Part shown: one piece after another, positions 1-7,290 of the stretch
How the letters are laid out: every line of letters starts with the position of its first letter
Position numbering within the stretch: the stretch's first letter is position 1
DNA from: Mesonia phycicola
GTDB taxonomy: Bacteria > Bacteroidota > Bacteroidia > Flavobacteriales > Flavobacteriaceae
DNA length: 64,000 nucleotides
NCBI RefSeq assembly: GCF_900141885.1
Contig: NZ_FQYY01000008.1
Location: 1-64,000, forward strand
Reading direction: 5' to 3'
Notes under the pieces: generated by a model
What the model saw: only the letters and a program-made list of their open reading frames with translations
What the model was told of the DNA's origin: nothing
Database searches by the model: none
Program-made: the position numbers and the translations under genes

Positions 1-104
1 AGACTCAAAATTAATAAATTAGCTATTTAGCTTTAATTCGTTTTTACTGTCAATCAATACTTCAATGAACTCATAATACTACCACCAAAAAGTAATAGTA
101 ATCG

Positions 105-182
105 TTAAAAATTAAGGACTCGAACCTCAAAAGTAATTTCTTAATTACTCAGCTTCCCAGCTTTTCTATTTCATAATTTTTT
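105..182 (-). other. tRNA-like remnant (very tentative)
   Basis: On the minus strand a T-arm-like element (stem TGAGG/CCTTA around the loop TTCGAGT, 113-129) is flanked by A-rich and T-rich heptamers (176-182 and 106-112) that could form an acceptor stem with one mismatch, and an inner hairpin GTAATT/AATTAC is present. A convincing D-arm and anticodon arm are missing. It may be a decayed tRNA or a coincidence. It lies downstream of the leftward promoters at 215-397. Confidence 0.15.
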
Positions 183-191
183 GAGAACTTT

Positions 192-206
192 AACGCTTTA
201 AGCGTT
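192..206 (-). other. Hairpin at the start of the P2 transcript
   Basis: AACGCTT and AAGCGTT form a perfect 7-bp stem around one base, about 9 nt downstream of the P2 -7 element. The tRNA-tuf promoter has a comparable hairpin at the same place. No T-run follows here, so it is not a simple terminator. Positions 1-534 otherwise hold no gene I can support. Confidence 0.45.
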
Positions 207-214
207 AGCGGCTG

Positions 215-244
215 CAAATATATAACCTTTATTTAAACTAACAA
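215..244 (-). promoter_or_regulatory. Leftward consensus promoter P2, stable-RNA type
   Basis: Read on the minus strand there is a TTG at 242-244, a 19-nt spacer and a perfect TATATTTG at 215-222, the Bacteroidota -33/-7 pattern. The first transcribed bases (GCAGCCGC) closely resemble those behind the tRNA-tuf promoter near 34751, and a 7-bp hairpin (192-206) follows. It points off the left edge, so the gene it drives is not in the window; a tRNA or rRNA operon is my inference. Confidence 0.7.
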
Positions 245-364
245 GAATAAATTTCAAGTTTTTTATTTTTATTTTTTAGAGCCTTACAAGATACAAACTA
301 TATATCTAATAAACCAAAAAAAATAACCCTCTCAATGAACATAGCTTCTCTCTCAAAGCGGATG

Positions 365-397
365 CAAATATACTCCCCTTTTTGTTCCTAAAACAAA
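365..397 (-). promoter_or_regulatory. Leftward consensus promoter P1, upstream of P2
   Basis: The minus strand shows TTTG at 394-397, a 21-nt spacer and TATATTTG at 365-372, followed by GCATCCGC. It lies 150 nt upstream of a second promoter of the same design in the same direction. Tandem strong promoters are usual for stable RNA operons, but the target lies outside the window. Confidence 0.65.
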
Positions 398-534
398 CTT
401 TTTTACAAGTTTATTTAATAATTTCTTCATATTAAATTTAAACTACAGTAAATCAGAAGAATATATACAAATAAAATTATAAAAAATGTCTTATTTAACT
501 ATACTTAATTATTTTTTTACCTTTAAATAAAAAC

Positions 535-894
535 ATGAATTACCCTTGGCACTTATATTTAATGGGATTTATATACATCATAGCTGGAATAAATCATTTT
601 ATAAAACCTAAAATTTATCTAAGAATAATGCCTAGGTACTTACCTAAACATCAATTATTAGTTTATGCAAGTGGAGCTTTAGAAGTTATTTTTGGTGTTG
701 GAGTTTGCATCTCTATTACTAAAGAGATTGCTATTTATGGCATAATTACATTACTAGTATTATTTTTCTCTGTTCATTTTTACATGTTGAGCTCTAAAAA
801 AGCTTCAGCTGGATTACCAAAATGGTTACTTATAATAAGAATTCCATTACAGTTTGTACTTATATATTGGGCTTATTATTATTTAGCATTATAA
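535..894 (+). CDS. DoxX-like small integral membrane protein
   Basis: 119 aa with four predicted membrane helices (about residues 5-22, 44-62, 66-85, 97-117). The early AGxNHF stretch (residues 18-23) and the 'LEVIFG' segment of helix 2 are typical of DoxX/MauE-like proteins, poorly characterised inner-membrane proteins sometimes linked to quinone or thiol redox steps. A -7-like TACCTTTA lies at 518-525, giving a very short leader. The stop is one base from the ATG of the AlkB-type gene, so both are probably cotranscribed. Family assignment is fairly sure; no specific function can be given. Confidence 0.75.
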   Translation: MNYPWHLYLMGFIYIIAGINHFIKPKIYLRIMPRYLPKHQLLVYASGALEVIFGVGVCISITKEIAIYGIITLLVLFFSVHFYMLSSKKASAGLPKWLLIIRIPLQFVLIYWAYYYLAL

Positions 895-895
895 T

Positions 896-1480
896 ATGAA
901 AGAAGTACAACTAAAATTACCACAGTCTACTATTATATATTATGAAGATTTTTATTCTAGAGAAAAAGCAGATGCTCTTTATGCTGCCCTGAAAGAAAAA
1001 ATTACTTGGAAACACGAACAAGTAAAAGTGTTTGGCAAATTATATTGGCAGCCCAGATTAACTTCTTTTTATGCTGATAACTCAAATACATACACCTACT
1101 CTTCTTTAAAACTAACTCCTCTACCCTTTTTTGAAGAATTATTATCTGTTAAAAACGATATTCAGAATAAAGTTGACTCAAAATTTACTTCTTGTTTAGC
1201 TAATTTGTATCGTGATGGAAAAGACAGTAATGGTTGGCATGCTGACGACGAGAAAGAACTAGGCAAAAATCCTGAGATAGCATCATTGAGTTTAGGCCAA
1301 AATAGATATTTTAAATTTAGACATAAAAATAACCCTCAACTTAAAGAGAAAATACTATTGAAACACGGAAGCTTACTACTTATGAAAGGAGAAACACAGC
1401 ATTTTTGGCAGCATCAAGTTCCTAAAACCCAAATGAAGATAGATGAGCGCATTAATTTAACTTTTAGAACACTTCTTTAA
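896..1480 (+). CDS. AlkB-type 2-oxoglutarate/Fe(II) dioxygenase
   Basis: 194 aa, the size of compact ALKBH2/3-like bacterial enzymes, which oxidatively demethylate alkylated bases (1-methyladenine, 3-methylcytosine) in DNA or RNA. The iron ligands are visible: H115 and D117 in WHADDE, and H173 in the HFWQH segment. The 2-oxoglutarate-binding arginines R185 and R191 sit in the C-terminal RINLTFR. The substrate-side FGKLYWQPR segment (residues 46-54) is also family-typical. The start is one base after the DoxX-like stop, implying a shared transcript. The gene name alkB is not given because several subfamilies look alike at this level. Confidence 0.88.
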   Translation: MKEVQLKLPQSTIIYYEDFYSREKADALYAALKEKITWKHEQVKVFGKLYWQPRLTSFYADNSNTYTYSSLKLTPLPFFEELLSVKNDIQNKVDSKFTSCLANLYRDGKDSNGWHADDEKELGKNPEIASLSLGQNRYFKFRHKNNPQLKEKILLKHGSLLLMKGETQHFWQHQVPKTQMKIDERINLTFRTLL

Positions 1481-1578
1481 GTTATATTATGAATACTTAA
1501 CAAAGAAAATATCAAGTTTTAGCGATTGTTTAAGACCCAATTTAATCATCTAACAATAACTTTGTGAAAAAAGTAATT

Positions 1579-1929
1579 ATGATTTCATTAGAATCTAAAG
1601 GAAAAACTATTTACACAATTGCAGAAGGAAAACTTGACAAAGATGATTACAAGCAATTAATACCTTTTTTAGAAAGAAAAATTGATTATGAAGATAATTT
1701 AAACTGGTATTTTGAAATGAAAAATTTTAATGGATGGACTTCTAAAGCAATTTGGAATGATATTCAGCTTGATATTGAATATAGCAATCATCTTAAAAAA
1801 ATAGCTATGGTTGGAGATCAAGAATGGGAAAAATGGTTATCTAAACTAATTAAACCATTTAACTTGGCAGAAATTAAATATTTTAGTAATCAGCAGAAAA
1901 AAGAAGCTCAAAATTGGGTAGAAGAATAA
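1579..1929 (+). CDS. SpoIIAA-like (STAS/Sec14-type) protein
   Basis: About 116 aa matching the SpoIIAA-like family: N-terminal 'SLESKGKTIYTI' strand, GKLDKDDY turn (residues 18-25 from this start), and the D/W-rich middle. Members adopt a STAS-like fold and are of uncertain function. An in-frame GTG at 1564 would add five residues, but TAACTTTG at 1557-1564, a perfect -7 element, covers that codon, so I prefer the ATG at 1579, which also fits the usual family N-terminus. The stop overlaps the start of the TIGR03643 gene (TAATG), indicating translational coupling. Confidence 0.72.
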   Translation: MISLESKGKTIYTIAEGKLDKDDYKQLIPFLERKIDYEDNLNWYFEMKNFNGWTSKAIWNDIQLDIEYSNHLKKIAMVGDQEWEKWLSKLIKPFNLAEIKYFSNQQKKEAQNWVEE

Positions 1930-2204
1930 TGAATAAATTTAACGATAGACAAATAGATAGAATTATAGAAATGGCTTGGGAAGATAGAACTCCCTTTGAA
2001 GCTATTGAATTTCAATTTAATATTTCTGAAAGTGAAGTAATTAAACTGATGCAAAAACAACTAAAACCTTCTAGTTTTAGAATGTGGCGCAAAAGAGTAC
2101 AAGGCAGAAAAACAAAACACTTAAAATTAAGAGCTAGCGGGGTAAATACCTTTAAATGTTCTAGACAAAAGCATATTACTCACAACTCTATCTCTAAACG
2201 CTAA
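1929..2204 (+). CDS. TIGR03643 family protein
   Basis: 91 aa from the ATG that overlaps the preceding stop by one base; the longer reading frame from 1914 is unnecessary. The first 65 residues follow the TIGR03643 pattern: IIEMAWEDRTPFEAI, a SESEVIKLM helix resembling helix-turn-helix, then SSFRMWRKRVQGRKTKH. The rest is a basic tail. The family is widespread in Bacteroidota and gamma-proteobacteria without an assigned function; a DNA- or RNA-binding role is inference from the basic, HTH-like composition. The 3' end overlaps the convergent S1/P1 nuclease gene by 4 nt. Confidence 0.82.
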   Translation: MNKFNDRQIDRIIEMAWEDRTPFEAIEFQFNISESEVIKLMQKQLKPSSFRMWRKRVQGRKTKHLKLRASGVNTFKCSRQKHITHNSISKR

Positions 2205-2986
2205 GCAAAAATATCATTTAGTACAGTTGCTAAACGTATACCTCCTTTTTGAAGCTGTGTTCTTACTTGGCTAAACCAAGTGTACATATAGCTATAATAC
2301 AAACTGTTATTTTCTTCTACAGATTGATACACTTTTTGTGCTAAAATTTGAGAATCTCTAGCCCAATCTACAACACTTCCCTGCTTAATTGCTTTAATTT
2401 CTTTTTTTGAAAGCTCTTCTTGATTTATTGCTAAATCTGAATAACTCATATCAAAAGACTCTATCATTTCTGAATCCCAAACGCGGTGTAAATTAGATTT
2501 CTTATTAAACCATTTTACTTCAATTGCATTGCCTCCTTTATCTTCAGCTCTACCCACATGAAGAGGCTGGTGTAAATCACCAATAAGATGTACCAACATT
2601 TTCAAGTAAAACTGTTTATCTTCTCTAGAGGTTTTGTCTTCTTTTAATTTTGAGACACATTCTTCAATTGCCCAAATTAAATTTTCTCCTAATTCATCTT
2701 TTACCTCTTCATAAGTCTTATTAGAAGGTATGTTTACATAATGCCAACGACTAAATTTTTTGTATGCAGGATCACTTTTTATATCATCTCCAAAATTAGA
2801 TATTAATGCCAACGACTCTCCATCTAGCAATTTTTCAATTTTTCTTATCGTTTTCTTCTTCAAATAGCCTTCTGCAATTTTGGCGGTAGTTCTATGTCCA
2901 TTCTTTCCCCAATCTCCTTCATTATCTGCATAAATAGTTCCGTTAAAACTTAATAAGACAATAAAAAATATTATTCTCAAATTCAT
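2201..2986 (-). CDS. Secreted S1/P1-type zinc nuclease
   Basis: 261 aa with an N-terminal signal peptide (about residues 1-20). S1/P1 nucleases are zinc phosphodiesterases that cut single-stranded DNA and RNA. The zinc ligands are recognisable with the spacing of P1 nuclease: W26 (first residue of the mature fold), H31, D67, H82, H133, D137, H143, H167 and D171. The stretch 'LIGDLHQPLH' (134-143) is the family signature. In Bacteroidota such proteins are exported and may salvage nucleotides and phosphate. It is monocistronic and converges on the TIGR03643 gene, which it overlaps by 4 nt. Confidence 0.92.
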   Translation of the reverse strand: MNLRIIFFIVLLSFNGTIYADNEGDWGKNGHRTTAKIAEGYLKKKTIRKIEKLLDGESLALISNFGDDIKSDPAYKKFSRWHYVNIPSNKTYEEVKDELGENLIWAIEECVSKLKEDKTSREDKQFYLKMLVHLIGDLHQPLHVGRAEDKGGNAIEVKWFNKKSNLHRVWDSEMIESFDMSYSDLAINQEELSKKEIKAIKQGSVVDWARDSQILAQKVYQSVEENNSLYYSYMYTWFSQVRTQLQKGGIRLATVLNDIFA

Positions 2987-3124
2987 ATTCTTTTTTTTAG
3001 AAATTCGAAAATATAAAAGTTCTTTCGTTTTTCAATTAAAATACTGTAATTAAACAATTAATTTGATTAGATTCATGTTATTACAAATTCATAAAAGTTA
3101 TAACAATTATTAATTCATTTTTCT

Positions 3125-4054
3125 ATGAAGTACTTTTTAATAAGCATTAGTTTTTTTTCATTTCTCTTTCTTCAAGCTCAAGAAAAATTTATAGCAAATG
3201 ATATTAGAATAAACAAATATATAGAAGGCACGCTATTAGCACCCAAACAACAAACAGTACCTTTAGCTATTATTATTAATGGTGCTGGACCTATAGATAG
3301 AGACGGAAACCAAAGAATGATGGAGAATAATTCTATTAAAAAATTGGCCGAAAGTTTATCTAAAAAGGGAATTGCTACATTTAGGTACGATAAAAGAACT
3401 TTAAAAGCTACAAAACTAAATATAAAAGAAAAAGATATGCGCTTTGATGATTTTATTGAAGATGCTAACTCTGTTATAAATAGGTTTAAACCCATACCTA
3501 ATTTTAATAAAATTTACATTATTGGTCATAATCAAGGTTCTTTAGTGGGTATGGTTGCTGCCCAAAACAATGTAGATGGTTTTATTAGTATTGGCGGAGC
3601 AGGGCAACCTTTAGATAGTGTAATAATAAAACAAATAGGAGCACAAATGCCAGGTTTAAAAGAAAATGCTGTATCTGCATTTAAAGATTTAAGAGAAAAA
3701 GGAAAAGTTAAAAATTATAGTCCTGCATTAGAAACTATTTTTAAAAAAGAAGTGCAACCATTTATGTTGTCTTGGATAAAATACAATCCGCAAGTAGAAT
3801 TAAAAAAACTACACATACCTACTCTTATTATAAATGGAGATAATGATTTTCAAGTAAATACAGAAGAAGCAAAAAAATTAAAAGCTGCAAAGCCAGATTC
3901 TAAACTAGTTATTATAGAAAATATGAACTATATATTTAATATTATAGATAAAAACGACGATATTGCCAACCAAAAATCTTATAACGAAACTCACCATCAA
4001 ATTTCAACAGAATTGATAGAAGAGATTTCTAACTTTATTTTAAACAAAGAGTAA
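3125..4054 (+). CDS. Secreted alpha/beta hydrolase fold protein, catalytic residues lost
   Basis: 309 aa with a signal peptide ending near QAQ (17-19). The fold is clear: oxyanion-side NGAGPIDRDGN (52-62), nucleophile elbow at 134-138, and the acid strand NGDNDFQV (237-244). However, the elbow reads GHNQG, so N136 replaces the serine of GxSxG, and the position of the catalytic histidine in the usual MNH motif is Y269 (MNYIF). Only the aspartate D241 remains. The DNA at these codons is unambiguous in the given sequence (cataatcaa; atgaactat). It is likely a pseudoenzyme, with the frame fully intact. It lies just upstream of a HAD phosphatase gene (7 nt gap). Confidence 0.82.
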   Translation: MKYFLISISFFSFLFLQAQEKFIANDIRINKYIEGTLLAPKQQTVPLAIIINGAGPIDRDGNQRMMENNSIKKLAESLSKKGIATFRYDKRTLKATKLNIKEKDMRFDDFIEDANSVINRFKPIPNFNKIYIIGHNQGSLVGMVAAQNNVDGFISIGGAGQPLDSVIIKQIGAQMPGLKENAVSAFKDLREKGKVKNYSPALETIFKKEVQPFMLSWIKYNPQVELKKLHIPTLIINGDNDFQVNTEEAKKLKAAKPDSKLVIIENMNYIFNIIDKNDDIANQKSYNETHHQISTELIEEISNFILNKE

Positions 4055-4061
4055 ATAAATT

Positions 4062-4871
4062 ATGAGCTACAAGATTGTATTTTCTGATATAGACGGAACT
4101 TTATTAAACAGCAATAGAGAACTTTCTGAAAGAACAATAAAAACTATCAAACAAATTAAAGATGAAATACCTGTAGTATTAATTTCTGCAAGAATGCCTT
4201 CAGCAATGAGACATCTTCAAAAACAATTAGGTATAGAAAACCAACCATACATATGTTATAACGGTGGTTATGTTATAATAGATGATAAACCTGTAAGCTC
4301 TACCGCAATACCATTAGCTACAATTAAAGAACTAGCAAAATTTAACGAAGAAAGAAACGTACATTTTAGTCTCTATAATGCAGATGAGTGGCACGTACCT
4401 GGTTATGACTATTGGGCTAAAAGAGAAGAGAGAAATACAAAAGTTACCCCAACTATTACTCATATTAATGAGGTTATGGCAGATTGGGAAAAGAAAGAAT
4501 TAGGCGCTCATAAAATTATGTGTATGGGTGAAGAAGAAAAAATTGAAGAGCTTTTTCAGCATTTAAACAAAAATTATAGCGATCGTTTACATATTTACCG
4601 CTCAAAATCTACTTATATAGAGATAGCCAACAAGCAAATTTCTAAACTAACCGCTATAAAATATCTTTTAGATAATCATTTTAATTTATCTATTGAAGAA
4701 ACTGTTGCATTTGGAGATAATTATAATGATGTAGAAATGATTGGTGGTGTAGGTATGGGTGTTGCAGTTGCTAATGCTAGAGAAGAAACTAAAAAAGTTG
4801 CTAAAAAAATTACAGATGCAAGTATAGAAGATGGTGTTGCTAAAAGCATTGAAGAACTTTTCTTAAAATAA
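4062..4871 (+). CDS. Cof-type HAD-IIB phosphatase
   Basis: 269 aa. HAD motif I is DIDGT with nucleophile D9 and acid D11; motif II is the S42 of 'LISAR'; motif III lysine is K195; motif IV is GDNYND with D219 and D223. The cap inserted between motifs II and III makes it a IIB (Cof/YidA) member. These enzymes dephosphorylate sugar phosphates, flavin mononucleotide or pyridoxal phosphate; the exact substrate cannot be read from sequence. It is part of a same-strand run, with 7 nt to the hydrolase-fold gene and 15 nt to the DUF819 gene. Confidence 0.88.
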   Translation: MSYKIVFSDIDGTLLNSNRELSERTIKTIKQIKDEIPVVLISARMPSAMRHLQKQLGIENQPYICYNGGYVIIDDKPVSSTAIPLATIKELAKFNEERNVHFSLYNADEWHVPGYDYWAKREERNTKVTPTITHINEVMADWEKKELGAHKIMCMGEEEKIEELFQHLNKNYSDRLHIYRSKSTYIEIANKQISKLTAIKYLLDNHFNLSIEETVAFGDNYNDVEMIGGVGMGVAVANAREETKKVAKKITDASIEDGVAKSIEELFLK

Positions 4872-4886
4872 AATTTACAAGCTATT

Positions 4887-6152
4887 ATGGATGAAACCCC
4901 GTTTTTTAATAACGATGCAATAGTTTTTGGTATATTAATGCTGCTCTTGGGAGCAGTTTTTTATACCTCTTCTCGTAAAACAGGATTTTGGGCAAAATTT
5001 TACAAGATTGTACCAGCACTATTAATGTGCTATTTGTTACCAGCTATCTTAAATTCTTTAGGTATTATAGATTCTGAAAACTCTCAACTATACTATGTAG
5101 CTAGTCGGTTTTTATTACCAGCATCTTTAGTATTAATGACATTAAGTGTAGATTTAAAAGCAATATTTAATCTTGGGCCTAAAGCTTTAATAATGTTTTT
5201 TACAGGTACTATTGGTATTGTAATTGGCGGGCCATTGGCTATTTTATTAATTTCTACCATATCTCCAGAAACAGTTGGTGGTATTGGTCCAGATGCTACT
5301 TGGCGAGGTTTAGCTACTCTAGCAGGAAGTTGGATTGGTGGCGGAGCCAACCAAGCTGCAATGCTAGAAATATTTGAATACAACCCTGAAAAATATGGAG
5401 GGATGGTTTTTGTAGATATTGTAGTAGCAAATTTATGGATGGCTATAATTTTACTAGGTATAGGAAGAACAAAAGCTATTGATAAATGGTTTAACGCAGA
5501 TGCATCTGCCATTACAGAACTTAAAAACAAAGTTGAGCACTATACTAAAAGTATTACAAAAAATCCAAGTTTAACAGATTATATGGTTATGCTTTCTATA
5601 GCAATGGGAGCTGTTGGTATTGCTCATTTTGGAGCAGATAACATATCTACTTTTTTAACTTCTAACTTTGAAATTTTTAACGATAAAACTTCTGCATTTT
5701 CTTCTTTCACCTCTACTTTTTTCTGGATGATAAGTATTGCTACTGTAATTGGTATTCTATTATCATTTACCAAAGCAAAAAAATATGAAGGTGCTGGTGC
5801 CAGTAAAATTGGAAGTGTATTTATTTATATACTTGTAGCTACTATTGGTATGAAAATGGATTTAACCATGATTTTCGACGATCCAGGGCTTATTGCCATA
5901 GGTTTAGTCTGGATGTCTATACACGCTATTTTATTAATTCTAGTTGCAAAACTTATAAAAGCACCTTTCTTTTTCTTAGCAGTAGGGAGCCAAGCAAATG
6001 TTGGTGGTGCTGCTTCTGCTCCAGTAGTAGCTGCTGCATTTCACCCTAGTTTAGCAACAGTTGGTGTACTACTTGCCGTGATGGGTTATGTAGTAGGTAC
6101 CTGGTCTGCTTATGCTTGCGCTATTTTAATGCAAATAGCCTCTGGAAGTTAG
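4887..6152 (+). CDS. DUF819 family integral membrane protein
   Basis: 421 aa with about ten hydrophobic segments. The N-terminal half contains the WRGLATLAGSWIGGGANQAA segment and the C-terminal half AVGSQANVGGAASAPVVAAA, the paired glycine-rich re-entrant-like motifs characteristic of DUF819 (YjcL-like) proteins. The internal symmetry suggests a transporter fold; the substrate is unknown. It follows the HAD gene by 15 nt and is probably in the same operon. Confidence 0.85.
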   Translation: MDETPFFNNDAIVFGILMLLLGAVFYTSSRKTGFWAKFYKIVPALLMCYLLPAILNSLGIIDSENSQLYYVASRFLLPASLVLMTLSVDLKAIFNLGPKALIMFFTGTIGIVIGGPLAILLISTISPETVGGIGPDATWRGLATLAGSWIGGGANQAAMLEIFEYNPEKYGGMVFVDIVVANLWMAIILLGIGRTKAIDKWFNADASAITELKNKVEHYTKSITKNPSLTDYMVMLSIAMGAVGIAHFGADNISTFLTSNFEIFNDKTSAFSSFTSTFFWMISIATVIGILLSFTKAKKYEGAGASKIGSVFIYILVATIGMKMDLTMIFDDPGLIAIGLVWMSIHAILLILVAKLIKAPFFFLAVGSQANVGGAASAPVVAAAFHPSLATVGVLLAVMGYVVGTWSAYACAILMQIASGS

Positions 6153-6197
6153 TTATTGTTTAAAAAAATAAGATATTTGCACCTCTATTTTAATTCT

Positions 6198-6932
6198 ATG
6201 AAAAAGTTTATTTTACTTGGTTTAATTACCACATTTATTATTTCTTGCTCTAATAAAGAAGCTAATTTTAGGCTATCTGGAACTATAGACGGGCTTAAAA
6301 AAGGAACACTGTATTTACAAAAAATAGACGATACTCTTGTAGTAGATATTGATTCTATACAGATAAACGGTGACTCAAATTACTTATTAGAAGCAAACAT
6401 TGAAGAACCACAAATCTTATTTTTATATTTAGATAAAGTAGATGGTGAAAAAAATGATGACATTATTGATTTTTTTGCTGAAAAAGGAGAAATGACCATT
6501 AATACAGAACTCAAAAATTTCACATCTGCTGCCAAAGTTATTGGTTCTAAAAACCATGAAAAACTTACAGAATATCGAAGCATGTTAAAACGCTTCAATA
6601 ATCAAAACTTAGATTTAATTAAAGAAAATTTTGAAGCTCAGAAAGAAAATGATGAAGAAAAAATTATAGCTATTAATAAGAAGTATGAAAATACTTTAAA
6701 AAGAAAATATCTATACACTGTAAATTTTGCTATAAATCATAAAAAATATGAAATAGCACCTTACATTATGCTTACAGAAGTTTTTGATGCTAATACAAAA
6801 TACTTAGATACAGTCTATAATTCTTTAGACAAGAAAGTACAAAAATCTCTTTACGGAAAAGAAATGAAAAATTATATTAAAGAAAGAAAGAAGCTAGAAA
6901 AACTGGAAGAGAAAGTAGAAGCTAAAAATTAA
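6198..6932 (+). CDS. DUF4369-containing lipoprotein without thioredoxin domain
   Basis: 244 aa from the ATG at 6198; the longer frame from 6156 begins with TTG and is replaced here because the ATG starts a clean lipoprotein signal (lipobox IISC, Cys16). Residues about 22-110 resemble the DUF4369 domain (FRLSGTIDGLKKGTLYLQ) that usually precedes a thioredoxin domain in TlpA-like disulfide reductases. Here no CxxC or thioredoxin fold follows; the rest is a charged helical segment rich in Lys and Glu. It is probably anchored in an envelope membrane facing the periplasm. A shared hairpin terminator follows. Confidence 0.7.
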   Translation: MKKFILLGLITTFIISCSNKEANFRLSGTIDGLKKGTLYLQKIDDTLVVDIDSIQINGDSNYLLEANIEEPQILFLYLDKVDGEKNDDIIDFFAEKGEMTINTELKNFTSAAKVIGSKNHEKLTEYRSMLKRFNNQNLDLIKENFEAQKENDEEKIIAINKKYENTLKRKYLYTVNFAINHKKYEIAPYIMLTEVFDANTKYLDTVYNSLDKKVQKSLYGKEMKNYIKERKKLEKLEEKVEAKN

Positions 6933-6947
6933 ATAAAACCAACAAAT

Positions 6948-6983
6948 AAAAAAAAGCGGAATTTTTAAATTCCGCTTTTTTTG
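6948..6983. terminator. Bidirectional intrinsic terminator
   Basis: GCGGAATTT and AAATTCCGC (6956-6975) form a 9-bp stem flanked by an A-run on the left and a T-run on the right, so it can terminate both the DUF4369 gene (+) and the small minus-strand gene that ends at 6989. Confidence 0.88.
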
Positions 6984-6988
6984 TGCTA

Positions 6989-7255
6989 TTAAAGTTCATT
7001 TAATCTTGTAACCAAATCGTTTGCTTTAACCTCTAGCTCTTTACTTATATTTTTAAAGTGAGCACCAGGATTTTCAACGTTCTTTTTGTTTATTTCAACA
7101 ATTAAATTGTCAAATGAAGAAATTGCATCTTCTACAATTTGATCTGATTTAGAGTGATCTTCATCTGGATTTACCACTTGATGAATGTATGCAGCTTCAA
7201 TAATATCGCCCATAACATAATTTAGATCACGCTTTAATGTTTTTACGCTTGCCAT
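6989..7255 (-). CDS. Small conserved helical protein of unknown function
   Basis: 88 aa, acidic and predicted all-helical, with no signal peptide or membrane segment. The start 'MASVKTLKRDLNYVMGDII' resembles a short hypothetical protein I recall from many Flavobacteriia; I know no function for it. A -7 element TACTTTTG is present on the minus strand at 7275-7282, so it can be transcribed apart from the manA gene 36 nt upstream. Last gene before a bidirectional terminator. Confidence 0.75.
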   Translation of the reverse strand: MASVKTLKRDLNYVMGDIIEAAYIHQVVNPDEDHSKSDQIVEDAISSFDNLIVEINKKNVENPGAHFKNISKELEVKANDLVTRLNEL

Positions 7256-7274
7256 AATTTATAATTTAATGGCG

Positions 7275-7282
7275 CAAAAGTA
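7275..7282 (-). promoter_or_regulatory. -7 promoter element of the small conserved gene
   Basis: TACTTTTG on the minus strand matches TAnnTTTG and lies 20 nt before the ATG at 7255. A good -33 TTTG is not seen at the right distance, so the promoter is weaker than those at 34751 or 19352. Confidence 0.5.
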
Positions 7283-7290
7283 ATCTAAAA

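Noticed and set aside
1-534. rRNA genes at the left edge
   Set aside because: No 16S, 23S or 5S conserved stretches were found; only promoters pointing outward.
3178-3495. 105-aa minus-strand frame opposite the hydrolase gene
   Set aside because: Antisense of a gene with clear signal peptide and fold motifs; no promoter.
5093-5530. 145-aa minus-strand frame opposite the DUF819 gene
   Set aside because: It is a shadow of an obvious membrane-protein gene and has no homology I can recognise.
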